53,797 bases of DNA from assembly GCA_900754115.1 (NCBI GenBank), contig CAAEBM010000016.1, forward strand, positions 1 through 53,797. Reading direction: 5' to 3'. The first letter of the stretch is position 1; each line of letters starts with the position of its first letter. Below, in pieces: positions 1-8,671 of the stretch. The notes under the pieces were generated by a model. The model saw only the letters and a list, made by a program, of their open reading frames with translations. It had not been told where the DNA came from and searched no databases. A program made the position numbers and the translations under genes. This DNA is from Bacilli bacterium. Its GTDB lineage: Bacteria; Bacillota_I; Bacilli_A; RFN20; CAG-631.

Positions 1-1
1 A

Positions 2-40
2 AGTGCTCCTTCTTCTAAGGAAAAAATGGAATTATTATAG
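2..40 (+). CDS. C-terminal end of an upstream gene (partial)
   Basis: A reading frame open to the window edge ends at a TAG at 38-40, encoding the tail SAPSSKEKMELL. It is followed within about 20 bases by a clear intrinsic terminator, as expected for a gene end. By position it could be the last upstream gene of the division cluster (rsmH, ftsL or a second PBP), but twelve residues are too few to identify it. A second frame is open to 74, so the frame choice is uncertain. Confidence 0.25.
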   Translation, partial: SAPSSKEKMELL

Positions 41-61
41 TTTTTTTCTTCTTTCTTTTTT

Positions 62-89
62 AGCAATTCGATAAGAATTGCTTTTTTTT
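62..89 (+). terminator. Rho-independent terminator upstream of spoVD
   Basis: AGCAATTC (62-69) pairs perfectly with GAATTGCT (75-82) around a 5-base loop, followed by an eight-T run. It separates the upstream gene from the spoVD-murB operon, so that operon should have its own promoter between 90 and 160. Confidence 0.85.
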
Positions 90-136
90 ATTTTATAAAA
101 GAAGCATTTTTGTTTTGTTTTAAATTCTATCTATTT

Positions 137-146
137 TGCATATAAT
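137..146 (+). promoter_or_regulatory. Probable -10 element of the spoVD-murB operon
   Basis: TATAAT at 141-146 lies 22 bases before the ATG, with GGGGATAG as ribosome binding site. Shifted by two bases the same stretch reads CATATAAT, one mismatch from the SigE -10 consensus CATACAmT, and spoVD of B. subtilis is a SigE-regulated gene. No convincing -35 of either class is visible, so the sigma factor is undecided. Confidence 0.35.
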
Positions 147-167
147 TTATAGAAATGTGGGGATAGA

Positions 168-2072
168 ATGATCTTTTATAACTTAAAAAAGAAAATACAT
201 ATATTGCGTGTAATCACCATTGGGTTAATTGTCTGTGTCATTTTAAAATTAGGATACTCACAATTTTTTGAGTATAACAAAATATCTTTAAAAGCTACAG
301 AACTATGGGAAAGAAGCTTTCCATTAGAAGCTGCTAGAGGAAATATTTATGATGCAAATATGGAAGTGCTTGCGTCTAATTTACCGACAATGTCAGTGGT
401 TGTTATTCCTTTTCAAGTCAAAAACAAAGAAGAGTGTGCTCAAAAATTATCAGTTATATTGGATGCAGATTATGACACAATTTTAACAAAAATTAGCAAA
501 AGTGTTTCTATAGAAAGATTATCACCAGAAGGAAGACAAATTGATGACAAACAAGCAAAACAAATTAATGATTTAAAAATGAGTGGAGTTTATGTAGTAC
601 AAGATTCAAAACGTTATTATCCCTTTAATGAACTATTAGCACCAAGTTTAGGTTTTGTCGGTATTGACAATCAAGGTCTTGCTGGAATTGAAAGTAAATA
701 TGATTCTTATTTAAAAGGAAAAAATGGTTCCCTCAATTATAAAATGGATGCAAAAGGCGGATTGATGAATGGCTTTATTAGCCGCATTGAAAGTCCTGTA
801 AGTGGTTTATCTTTACAATTGACCATCGATTTACAAATTCAAGAAATTATTGAGCGAGAATTAACAAACGCTTATGCTAAATATAAACCCGATTCCATAA
901 TGGCTTTGGCAATGAATCCCAATAATGGAGACATCTTAGCTATATCCAATCGACCCACTTATAATCCAAATGAATATCAACAAGCTTCACAAGAAGTGTA
1001 TAATCGAAACTTACCAATATGGATGAATTTTGAACCGGGTTCCACTTTTAAATCTTTTTCTTTTGCTGCAGGGTTAGAAGAAAAGAAATTTGATATGTTT
1101 AAAGATACTTATTATGATACCGGTTCAGTTGTAGTAGAAGGAAGAGTCATCAAATCATGGAAAAAAGGAGGGCATGGCTTACAAACTTTTTTAGAAGTAT
1201 TAGAAAATTCATCAAACCCAGGATTTGTAGAAATTTCCAGAAGATTAGGTACAGAAACATTGTATCAATATGTAAAAGATTTTGGCTTTTCTAAAAAAAC
1301 AGGTGTAGATTTAGTTGGTGAATCAAGTGGGATTTTTTTTAACTATGATGATTATGGCGAATTAGAAAATGCTACCACTGCTTTTGGACAAGGAATTTCT
1401 ACTACTGCAATTCAACTTGTTCGTGCTTTTTGTTCTTTAATTAATGGTGGAACACTTTACGTTCCAAAAATTTCTAAATCTTTAGTTTTAACTAGTACTC
1501 AAGAAGTATTATTTGATTTTCCAACCGCCATTGAAAAAGAAAATGTCATTAGTAAAGAAACAAGTGGTTTAATGCGATACGCACTTGAAAGTGTTGTTTC
1601 AAAAGGTAGTGGAAGAAAAGCTTATATAGAAGGATATAAAGTAGGAGGCAAGACAGGAACAGCCCAAAAAGCAGTTAATGGTGCATATCTTGAAAATGAA
1701 TATATTTTATCCTTTTTAGCAGGAGCACCAATGGATAATCCCCAAATTGTAGTCTATGTTGCAATGGATAATCCTAAAAGTACCATTCAATATGGGGGAA
1801 CAATTATTGGACCAATTATTAAAAACATTTTAGAAGATGCTTTAATGGCCTTAAATGTTGAAAAAAATTACGATGGAATTGAATTTGAATATACCTGGAT
1901 GGATACAAAAACTTATGAAGTTGAAAATTACATTGGCAAAGATAGAAGTGCATTAAAATCAAAATATTTTAAATTTGAAATTATTGGTGAAGGGGATCAA
2001 GTTTTAGATCAATTACCAAAAGTGGGAACAAAATTAGAGGAAGGAAAAACAATCGTTGTTTTTATGGGATAG
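168..2072 (+). CDS. spoVD: SpoVD-like class B penicillin-binding transpeptidase
   Basis: A membrane-anchored D,D-transpeptidase that cross-links peptidoglycan, working with a SEDS glycosyltransferase. One N-terminal membrane helix (about 12-32) is followed by the class B dimerisation region (AARGNIYD) and the transpeptidase domain with active-site STFK (Ser about 292), SSN and KTGT (Lys about 495) motifs. A single C-terminal PASTA domain follows from about residue 585. One PASTA repeat, the position directly before murE, and stretches such as GFVGIDNQGLAGIES and HGLQTFLEVLENSSNPGFVE match SpoVD better than the vegetative PbpB/FtsI. In B. subtilis SpoVD builds spore cortex. Whether this copy is cortex-specific or also serves the septum depends on whether another class B PBP lies upstream. 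The ATG has a GGGGATAG ribosome binding site. Confidence 0.88.
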   Translation: MIFYNLKKKIHILRVITIGLIVCVILKLGYSQFFEYNKISLKATELWERSFPLEAARGNIYDANMEVLASNLPTMSVVVIPFQVKNKEECAQKLSVILDADYDTILTKISKSVSIERLSPEGRQIDDKQAKQINDLKMSGVYVVQDSKRYYPFNELLAPSLGFVGIDNQGLAGIESKYDSYLKGKNGSLNYKMDAKGGLMNGFISRIESPVSGLSLQLTIDLQIQEIIERELTNAYAKYKPDSIMALAMNPNNGDILAISNRPTYNPNEYQQASQEVYNRNLPIWMNFEPGSTFKSFSFAAGLEEKKFDMFKDTYYDTGSVVVEGRVIKSWKKGGHGLQTFLEVLENSSNPGFVEISRRLGTETLYQYVKDFGFSKKTGVDLVGESSGIFFNYDDYGELENATTAFGQGISTTAIQLVRAFCSLINGGTLYVPKISKSLVLTSTQEVLFDFPTAIEKENVISKETSGLMRYALESVVSKGSGRKAYIEGYKVGGKTGTAQKAVNGAYLENEYILSFLAGAPMDNPQIVVYVAMDNPKSTIQYGGTIIGPIIKNILEDALMALNVEKNYDGIEFEYTWMDTKTYEVENYIGKDRSALKSKYFKFEIIGEGDQVLDQLPKVGTKLEEGKTIVVFMG

Positions 2073-2076
2073 ACAA

Positions 2077-3435
2077 ATGAAAACAAAAAGATTATTAAAA
2101 AAATTAGGAATAAACTATGCAATGAAGGGAAAAATTACCCATTTATCCTTGAGTAGCGACCATTTAAATAAAAAAACGGCTTTCATTGCTTTAAAAGGAA
2201 AATATCATGATGCTTTAACGTATCTAAACGATACTAATTTAAATCAAGTTGGCGTGGTTCTTTCTTATCGACCCATCAATCATCCTAAAATTGTTTATAT
2301 TCAAAATTTAAAATATCGTCTATCACAAATTGTTTCTATCTTGTATCCTCATTTATTAAAAAATGTTTATGTCATTGGCATATGTGGAACTTGTGGAAAA
2401 ACAACGACTGCAACGATTCTATATCATACTTTAAAAGACCAGCAAAAAAAAGTTGCTTATATTGGAACTGGAATGATTCGTTATGAAGATCAAACCATTA
2501 TGACCAATAATACTACTTTAGACCCCATTGAATTTGTTCATCAATATCTTCAATTTTTAAAAAAACCAGATTATCTTATTTTAGAAGTGTCTAGCCATGC
2601 AATTTTAGAAAATCGGATTAATTTTATGCATTTTAATGCCCTAATTTTTACGAATTTCAGCCAAGATCATTTAGATTTTCACCTCAATATGACTAACTAT
2701 TTTGAAGTAAAAAAATCACTTTTTAAATCTTTAACTTCAAAAGATATCGCAATCATTAATGCAGAAGATAAAAAAGCCAAAGAATTAATGTCTTGTATTT
2801 CTAGTTCAATTTATACTTATGGTTTATTTAATGGAAAATACACTTTAAAGGATTATCAAAGAAAAGGTGTTTTAAATTACAATCAATATAATTTTCTTGC
2901 TGTTTATGCTTTAGGAAAATATCTTCGATTGAATGAAGAAAAAATGAAGAAAAGTTTAGATGAATATCTTTTTGAAATAGGAAGAAGTCAAATCATTTAT
3001 GATCAAGAATTTTTAGTATTAATTGATTATGCACATACACCAATTGCTTTAAAAAATTTGCTTCTTTCTTTAAAAAAACAATATCAAAGAAAAATCACAT
3101 TAGTATTTGGTTGTGGTGGAGATAGGGATCAGTCAAAAAGAAAAAAGATGGGACTGATTGCCAAACAATATGCCGACAATGTCATTTTGACCAATGACAA
3201 TCCAAGAAATGAAAATCCACAAAATATCATTAATGATATTTTAAAAAGTAGTGTGAAAGCAAAGGTGATTTTATCAAGAAAAGAAGCAATTTTGTATAGT
3301 ATTGATCACGCTAAAGAACAAGAAATTATCGCCATTGTTGGAAAAGGAAATGAAACGACTCAATGGATAAAAGAAAAAAGAATACCTCATAACGACAAAC
3401 AATGTGTTCAAGAAAGGTTGAATTTACATGAATGA
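2077..3435 (+). CDS. murE: UDP-MurNAc-tripeptide synthetase MurE (meso-DAP type)
   Basis: Cytoplasmic Mur ligase that adds the third amino acid of the peptidoglycan stem using ATP. The P-loop GTCGKTTT is at about residue 103, followed by the central ligase domain and the C-terminal domain. The substrate motif is DNPR (DNPRNENPQ), which in this family contacts meso-diaminopimelate. Lysine-type enzymes have other residues there, so the wall is predicted to be DAP type. An in-frame TTG at 2056 would add seven residues. The ATG at 2077 is preferred because the protein then begins MKTKRLLKKLG like other MurE proteins and does not overlap spoVD. The end overlaps mraY by 8 bases. Confidence 0.9.
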   Translation: MKTKRLLKKLGINYAMKGKITHLSLSSDHLNKKTAFIALKGKYHDALTYLNDTNLNQVGVVLSYRPINHPKIVYIQNLKYRLSQIVSILYPHLLKNVYVIGICGTCGKTTTATILYHTLKDQQKKVAYIGTGMIRYEDQTIMTNNTTLDPIEFVHQYLQFLKKPDYLILEVSSHAILENRINFMHFNALIFTNFSQDHLDFHLNMTNYFEVKKSLFKSLTSKDIAIINAEDKKAKELMSCISSSIYTYGLFNGKYTLKDYQRKGVLNYNQYNFLAVYALGKYLRLNEEKMKKSLDEYLFEIGRSQIIYDQEFLVLIDYAHTPIALKNLLLSLKKQYQRKITLVFGCGGDRDQSKRKKMGLIAKQYADNVILTNDNPRNENPQNIINDILKSSVKAKVILSRKEAILYSIDHAKEQEIIAIVGKGNETTQWIKEKRIPHNDKQCVQERLNLHE

Positions 3436-4402
3436 TTTTATCAAATTATTACTATGTTTTATTCTATCCTTTCTAAGCTGTACTCTTTTTTCAAAAACAT
3501 ATATCCATTATTCTAAAAAACGAGAAGTGCAACAATATGTTCGCAAAGATATCGTTTCTACTCATCAAAAAAAGCAAGGAACTCCTACGATGGGTGGATG
3601 TGTCTTTATTTTATCTACCTTACTTTCTTTTTTTCTTTTTGTTCCTCGATTTTATACTAACAATCAAATGCTTGTCATCTTTTTTGTCTTTATCTTTTTT
3701 GGAATCATTGGCATGATGGATGACCTATTTAAAATTATTTATAAAAATTCTAATGGATTGAGTGCAAAATTAAGATTACTTTTAGAATTAATCGGAAGTT
3801 TAGTAGCTTTATATTTATTGCAAAGGGAACAACTTGAAATTTTAACACTTCCTCTTTTGCATCTTAGCATTCCCATTGGTTCCATTCTTATTATCTATTA
3901 CCTTTTTGTAATCATTGGAACAGCAAATGCGGTCAATTTTACCGATGGATTAGATGGTTTAGCATCTGGTTTGATGATTAGTGCTATTTTACCTTTTTTA
4001 ATTATTGCTTTAAAAGAAAAGCAATATGAAATTTCCTATTTTATCATGGCATTTTTAGGAAGTTTAGCAGGATTTTTACGATATAACTTTAACCCAGCAC
4101 GTCTTTTTATGGGAGATGTGGGTTCTTTATCGATTGGTGCAGTTTATGCCATGATTGCAATTGTTTTAAAAAGTGAATTACTCATTTTAGTCAGTGGATT
4201 TTTATTCTTATTAGAAATTATTTCAGTGATACTACAAGTTGGATTTTTTAAACTTTCACATGGAAAAAGAATTTTTAAAATGGCACCCATTCATCATCAT
4301 TTTGAAAAAAAAGGAGTGCCTGAATGGAAAGTAGTCATGAGTTTTTGGATGATAGGATTTATTTTGGCAATGATTGCCACGATGATAGGAGTGATGGGAT
4401 GA
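3428..4402 (+). CDS. mraY: Phospho-N-acetylmuramoyl-pentapeptide transferase MraY
   Basis: Integral membrane enzyme that moves phospho-MurNAc-pentapeptide from UDP to undecaprenyl phosphate, making lipid I. It has about ten hydrophobic segments. Diagnostic motifs are the early GTPTMGG, the cytoplasmic aspartates in MMDDLFK, NFTDGLDGLA, FNPARLFMGDVGSL, and the late histidine loop MAPIHHHFEKKG. The 324-residue length is normal. The gene starts inside the end of murE and its TGA stop overlaps the murD ATG (ATGA), indicating translational coupling. The natural TGA stop at the expected end argues against TGA=Trp. Confidence 0.95.
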   Translation: MNDFIKLLLCFILSFLSCTLFSKTYIHYSKKREVQQYVRKDIVSTHQKKQGTPTMGGCVFILSTLLSFFLFVPRFYTNNQMLVIFFVFIFFGIIGMMDDLFKIIYKNSNGLSAKLRLLLELIGSLVALYLLQREQLEILTLPLLHLSIPIGSILIIYYLFVIIGTANAVNFTDGLDGLASGLMISAILPFLIIALKEKQYEISYFIMAFLGSLAGFLRYNFNPARLFMGDVGSLSIGAVYAMIAIVLKSELLILVSGFLFLLEIISVILQVGFFKLSHGKRIFKMAPIHHHFEKKGVPEWKVVMSFWMIGFILAMIATMIGVMG

Positions 4403-5622
4403 GATTTTTATTATTAGGCAAAGGAAAAACGACGATAGCAATTGCCGAGTTTTTAAAAAGTATACATCAACAAGTAGATATCGCTTGTAACAAAAAAGAA
4501 CAAGAAAAGCAAGATTTATTATTTGATGAGAAACTACTTCAATTAAAAGAGATTGACTATGTCATCAAAAGTCCTGGAATTAGTCAACTGCATCCACTAT
4601 TTTGTAAAATAAAAAGAAAGTTTAAAGTGATTTCAGAACTAGACTTATTTTATCTTTTTCAAATTGAAACAAAAGTGATTGCCGTAACTGGTACAAATGG
4701 AAAAACTACCTGTGTCCATTTAATTGAACAATTGTTAACTAATGCACATTTTAAAGTTCAAGTTTGTGGAAATTCTCATTTGCCCATTTTTGCTTATGCT
4801 AACGAGTTTCACAAACTAGATTATTTAATTATTGAGTTATCTAGTTTTCAATTAGAAGATTTACATTTTTATCATCCTCATATTAGTACCATTTTAAATC
4901 TTTCACAAAATCATTTAGATAGTGTCAAGTCCTTAAAAAAATATTATCAATCGAAAATGAATATCTTTAAATATAGTGATTTTAACGACTATTTTATTTA
5001 TAATCCTTCTATTAAAGAAATCCCTATTCATAAAATAAAGGCAAATGTTCGTTGCTTTGATTCTACTTTGTTTTATAAAATGGATATTTCTGATAAAATT
5101 AAAAATTATAAAACGCAAATTCTTGTCTTATATGAATTAAAACAAATCTTAAATATCGATTTAAAAACTTTTTTGTATACTTTAAATCATTTTGAACCTT
5201 TGCCATATCGACAACAACAAACCATGGTTGATGATATTTTATTTGTCAATGACTCTAAATCAACCTCTGTTGCTGCTACCATTTTTGCTTTTAATAATAT
5301 TCCATCTTCTCATAACATTATCTTAATTATCGGTGGAAAGGATAAAAAATTAAATTATAAGTCTTTAAAAACCTTGCCTTATTATCGCTTAGTAGTTTAT
5401 GGACAAATCAAAGATAAAGTTTCTAAAAAAATAAAAAATGTCATTTTATTTGATGATTTAGAACAATCTTTTAAATATGCAACATCATTAAAAATTGATA
5501 AAAAAGTGATTTTGTTTTCTCCAGCAACGAGTAGTTTTGACCAATATGAAAACTATAAAAAACGTGGGGAACATTTTGAACAACTCATCAAACGTTATAG
5601 GAGTCAACAAAATGAAAAATAA
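4399..5622 (+). CDS. murD: UDP-MurNAc-L-alanine:D-glutamate ligase MurD
   Basis: Cytoplasmic ATP-dependent ligase that adds D-glutamate to UDP-MurNAc-L-Ala. The N-terminal Rossmann-like domain starts RFLLLGKGKTT. The ATP loop GTNGKTT follows at about residue 97, then the ligase metal-site region LSQNHLD and the C-terminal nucleotide motif NDSKSTS. The protein is 407 residues, slightly shorter than typical MurD and divergent, but order and motifs leave little doubt. The start is the ATG overlapping the mraY stop; an upstream in-frame ATG at 4324 would put 25 non-homologous residues inside mraY. It overlaps spoVE by 11 bases. Confidence 0.9.
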   Translation: MRFLLLGKGKTTIAIAEFLKSIHQQVDIACNKKEQEKQDLLFDEKLLQLKEIDYVIKSPGISQLHPLFCKIKRKFKVISELDLFYLFQIETKVIAVTGTNGKTTCVHLIEQLLTNAHFKVQVCGNSHLPIFAYANEFHKLDYLIIELSSFQLEDLHFYHPHISTILNLSQNHLDSVKSLKKYYQSKMNIFKYSDFNDYFIYNPSIKEIPIHKIKANVRCFDSTLFYKMDISDKIKNYKTQILVLYELKQILNIDLKTFLYTLNHFEPLPYRQQQTMVDDILFVNDSKSTSVAATIFAFNNIPSSHNIILIIGGKDKKLNYKSLKTLPYYRLVVYGQIKDKVSKKIKNVILFDDLEQSFKYATSLKIDKKVILFSPATSSFDQYENYKKRGEHFEQLIKRYRSQQNEK

Positions 5623-6703
5623 AATCAATTTTAAAATCCTTATTCCACTTTATTTAATTTTAATGATTGGCATTTATATGGTCTATAGTTCAAGTCACAT
5701 ATGGGCAAATTATATTTACAACGATGGAACATACTATTTAAAAAGACAATTTATTTTTCTTATTTTAGGAACAATTATGCTTTTTGTTGGAATGAAACTA
5801 AATTTAAATAAAGTGAAAAAGCATACAGGATTACTTTTGCTTTTTTCCTTAATTTTGTTAGGGTTATTACTCATTCCTGGTCTTGGAGTAAAAAGAGGGG
5901 GATCGGTCAGTTGGTTTGGCATTGGTGATTTTTTATTCCAACCTTCTGAATTATTTAAAATTGCAATTGTTTTATATATGGCTAATAAATTAACGGATTA
6001 TTATTTACAAACCAATAAATTTATTAAAGTCATAATTCCTTTATTATTACCAGCTATATTTGGCTTTTTTTTAATCATGCTACAACCTGATTTTGGAAGT
6101 GGCTTAGTCATGTTAGCTGCTGTTGTCATTATGTGCATGGTTTCAAAGTCTCGTTTTAAAAATTATATTTTTATAGGGTTAATTGGAACGTTTGCCTTTG
6201 CTTTTTTAATTATATCGGCATCGTATCGTGTTGATCGCATTTTAGCCTTTTTTAATCCATGGAAAGATCCTCTAGGCAGTGGCTTTCAAATCATTCAATC
6301 TTTATATGCAATTAGTCCAGGAGGATTAATTGGAAGAGGGGTGGATGGCAGTTTTCAAAAATTCTTTTATCTTCCCGAACCACAAACAGACTTTATTTTT
6401 GCAATTTATGCTGAAGAATTTGGCTTTATTGGCAGTCTTTTATTGATTTTATTATACATTTATCTTTTAAATCAATGTTTTAAAAGTGCCATGCAATCTA
6501 GCAATGAATTTGCAAGTTTTTTAAAAATCGGTTTTACATCTTTAATTGCAGTTCAGGTTTTTATTAATTTAGGAGTCGTTGTCGGTTTATTGCCTGTTAC
6601 AGGAATCACCCTTCCTTTTATGTCCTATGGCGGATCTTCTTTAACTTTATTAATGTTTTCAATGGGACTCATTATGAATACATCTTTGGAGGAAATCACA
6701 TGA
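5612..6703 (+). CDS. spoVE: SEDS peptidoglycan glycosyltransferase SpoVE/FtsW
   Basis: Polytopic SEDS-family enzyme that polymerises lipid II in partnership with a class B PBP such as the spoVD product. About ten membrane helices are present. Conserved family segments include MVYSSSH in the first helix, the cytoplasmic FNPWKDPLGSGFQIIQS, FFYLPEPQTDFIFA and the terminal GITLPFMSYGGSS. The position between murD and murG is where B. subtilis has spoVE, and the similarity fits SpoVE well. A role in vegetative division is also possible. The start at 5612 follows GGAG and lies within the murD end. Its TGA overlaps the murG ATG. Confidence 0.88.
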   Translation: MKNKINFKILIPLYLILMIGIYMVYSSSHIWANYIYNDGTYYLKRQFIFLILGTIMLFVGMKLNLNKVKKHTGLLLLFSLILLGLLLIPGLGVKRGGSVSWFGIGDFLFQPSELFKIAIVLYMANKLTDYYLQTNKFIKVIIPLLLPAIFGFFLIMLQPDFGSGLVMLAAVVIMCMVSKSRFKNYIFIGLIGTFAFAFLIISASYRVDRILAFFNPWKDPLGSGFQIIQSLYAISPGGLIGRGVDGSFQKFFYLPEPQTDFIFAIYAEEFGFIGSLLLILLYIYLLNQCFKSAMQSSNEFASFLKIGFTSLIAVQVFINLGVVVGLLPVTGITLPFMSYGGSSLTLLMFSMGLIMNTSLEEIT

Positions 6704-7692
6704 AAATGATCTTAATTGGCAGTGGAAGTGGGGGACATATTTATCCATGTCTTGCCTTTTATCATTATGCCACTTCAATGCATCATCAATGCATTCCTTA
6801 TTTATTTAAAGAAATTGATAAAAAGATTTATCAGCAACAACAAGTCGATGGAATTGAAGTGAATTCAAAATGGAGTGAATGGAAAAAATATCAATTTTTA
6901 AAAAACGATTGGAAAGATAAAAAACCAGATTGTGTTGTTACCTTTGGAGGAAAACCAAGTTTTATAGCGACTTTAGTAGCTCTGCGTTTAAAAATTCCTG
7001 TTTACCTTTGTGAACAAAATGTCATTTTTGGGAAAGCCAATAAACTCAGTTTATTTTTTGCAAAAAAGGTACTTTTATCTTTTCCCATCAAAGAAAATAA
7101 AAAATATATTTATACAGGAAATCCAGTGGTAGAAAACTTTATTTGCCAAAAAGTTTCTTTGTTTACTTTTAAACAACCCACCATCCTTATTGTTTGTGGC
7201 AGTTTAGGATCTTCTAGTGTTTTAGATAAAGTAACGGAGTTTATCAATCAAGAAAAACAATTTAATTTTATTGTGATTTTGGGAAAAAACAATCACTCAT
7301 CCGCAATTCAAGAAGATAAAAATATTAAAATATTTGACTATTATGAACCATTACGTGATTTAATTGCTTCTAGTGACTTAATCATTTCTCGTGCGGGAGC
7401 AACAACATTAAGTGAAATCATTGCCGCTGCTAAACCCGCAATTTTAATTCCAAGTCCTTACGTTGCTAATAATCACCAATATAAAAACGCTCTTTTTTTG
7501 AGTCAAAAAAATGCTGCCTTATTATTAGAAGAAAAAAAATTGACAACGGCAAAATTAAAAGAATATGTCTATAAAATTATATATAGTCAATATGAAATTT
7601 ATCGAATGAAAAAACATTTAAAAGAATTGCAAATCAGCAATCCTTGTAAAAAAATGTTATCTATCATAGAAGGTCAAGAAAATGGCGAATAA
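6700..7692 (+). CDS. murG: MurG, lipid II-forming GlcNAc transferase
   Basis: Membrane-associated GT-B glycosyltransferase that adds GlcNAc to lipid I to make lipid II. The N-terminal glycine loop GSGSGGHIYP is the lipid I/diphosphate site. The VVTFGGKPSF and EQN segments follow, then the second Rossmann domain starting ILIVCGSLGSSSV. The UDP-GlcNAc region SRAGATTLSEIIAAAKPAILIPSP comes next, then NNHQYKNA. At 330 residues it is somewhat short. It starts by ATGA overlap with spoVE and ends 11 bases inside murB, so the run from murE to murB is one tightly coupled transcription unit. Confidence 0.93.
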   Translation: MKMILIGSGSGGHIYPCLAFYHYATSMHHQCIPYLFKEIDKKIYQQQQVDGIEVNSKWSEWKKYQFLKNDWKDKKPDCVVTFGGKPSFIATLVALRLKIPVYLCEQNVIFGKANKLSLFFAKKVLLSFPIKENKKYIYTGNPVVENFICQKVSLFTFKQPTILIVCGSLGSSSVLDKVTEFINQEKQFNFIVILGKNNHSSAIQEDKNIKIFDYYEPLRDLIASSDLIISRAGATTLSEIIAAAKPAILIPSPYVANNHQYKNALFLSQKNAALLLEEKKLTTAKLKEYVYKIIYSQYEIYRMKKHLKELQISNPCKKMLSIIEGQENGE

Positions 7693-8590
7693 ATATGAAT
7701 TTTTAAAAAAGTTAAAACAAGAAAAAAATGTATTAATTTACAAAGATTATTTTTTTAAAGAGGCCAATTCGTTTAAAATCAACTATTTAATCGAAACTTT
7801 AATTATTCCAAAATCGGTTTATGCCCTTAAAAAAGTCATATTAACCGCTTTAGAATATGAAATTCCTTATGTCATCATTGGAAATGGTTCAAAAATACTT
7901 TTTGCCGATCATTATGTAAAAAAAGTAGTCATTTTATTAAAAGAACAGTTTGCTGAAATAACATATGATGGTCGTAGTGTGTATGCAAAAGCGGGAGCAA
8001 CTTTAGCTCAAATTATTTTTTATGCACAACAATTTGAATTAGGAGGAATGGAACCTTTAATTGGGATTCCTGCCACTTTAGGAGGAGCAATATATAAAAA
8101 TGCGGGATCGCATCAAAAAAATATCAGTGATTTTATTTTAAAAGTCGATATCATCGATTCCTTTGGCCAATTTAAAACTTTAAGTCGAGAGGAATGTCAA
8201 TTTGAATATCGCAATAGTATATTTCAAAAAAAGAAAAAATGGGTCATCATTGGCGCTTTATTACAACTGAATAAAATTGATATTTCAGAAAAAAAAGAAG
8301 AACTCACTTATTGGCTAAAATATCGCACAAGTGCCCAACCTGCTAACAAAAAAAATGCTGGCAGTATCTTTAAAAATCCAACTAATTTAAAAGCATATCA
8401 ATTAATTGAAGATTGTCAATTAAAAGGAAAACGAGTCAATGAGGCTATGATTTCTTTAAAACATGCTAATTTTATTGAAAATCTTGGAAACGCAACCGAA
8501 AAAGATGTTTTAAATTTAATTCGATATGTGCAAGAAGAAGTGTATAAAAAATATCATATTCATTTAGAATTAGAACTAGAAATCATTTAA
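7682..8590 (+). CDS. murB: UDP-N-acetylenolpyruvoylglucosamine reductase MurB
   Basis: FAD- and NADPH-dependent reductase completing UDP-MurNAc synthesis. The FAD-binding segments YVIIGNGSKILFAD and GMEPLIGIPATLGGAIYKNAG are followed by the substrate-domain motif EYRNSIF and the C-terminal AGSIFKNP (catalytic Ser region) and HANFIEN. Its length (302) fits type II MurB. It is the last gene of the wall operon and is followed at once by a terminator. In B. subtilis divIB/ftsQ follows murB; no such gene is present here. Confidence 0.93.
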   Translation: MANKYEFLKKLKQEKNVLIYKDYFFKEANSFKINYLIETLIIPKSVYALKKVILTALEYEIPYVIIGNGSKILFADHYVKKVVILLKEQFAEITYDGRSVYAKAGATLAQIIFYAQQFELGGMEPLIGIPATLGGAIYKNAGSHQKNISDFILKVDIIDSFGQFKTLSREECQFEYRNSIFQKKKKWVIIGALLQLNKIDISEKKEELTYWLKYRTSAQPANKKNAGSIFKNPTNLKAYQLIEDCQLKGKRVNEAMISLKHANFIENLGNATEKDVLNLIRYVQEEVYKKYHIHLELELEII

Positions 8591-8612
8591 AGAACCTTTT
8601 GGTTCTTTTTTT
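8591..8612 (+). terminator. Terminator of the spoVD-murB operon
   Basis: AGAACC (8591-8596), a TTTT loop and GGTTCT (8601-8606) form a hairpin followed by a T run, directly after the murB stop codon. Confidence 0.8.
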
Positions 8613-8633
8613 CTTTATTGATTCTTGAAAACA

Positions 8634-8642
8634 TGCTATACT
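8634..8642 (+). promoter_or_regulatory. Extended -10 promoter of ftsA-ftsZ
   Basis: TGCTATACT is a TGn-extended -10 element 30 bases before the ftsA ATG. The -35 region is weak (TTTATT at 17 bp), as often with extended -10 promoters. An AGGAGGG ribosome binding site is at 8659-8665. Confidence 0.6.
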
Positions 8643-8671
8643 TTAAAAGAAAAGAAAAAGGAGGGACAATG

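Noticed and set aside
2056..2076. TTG start of murE at 2056
   Set aside because: Adds residues inside spoVD that do not fit the MurE N-terminus; ATG at 2077 is better.
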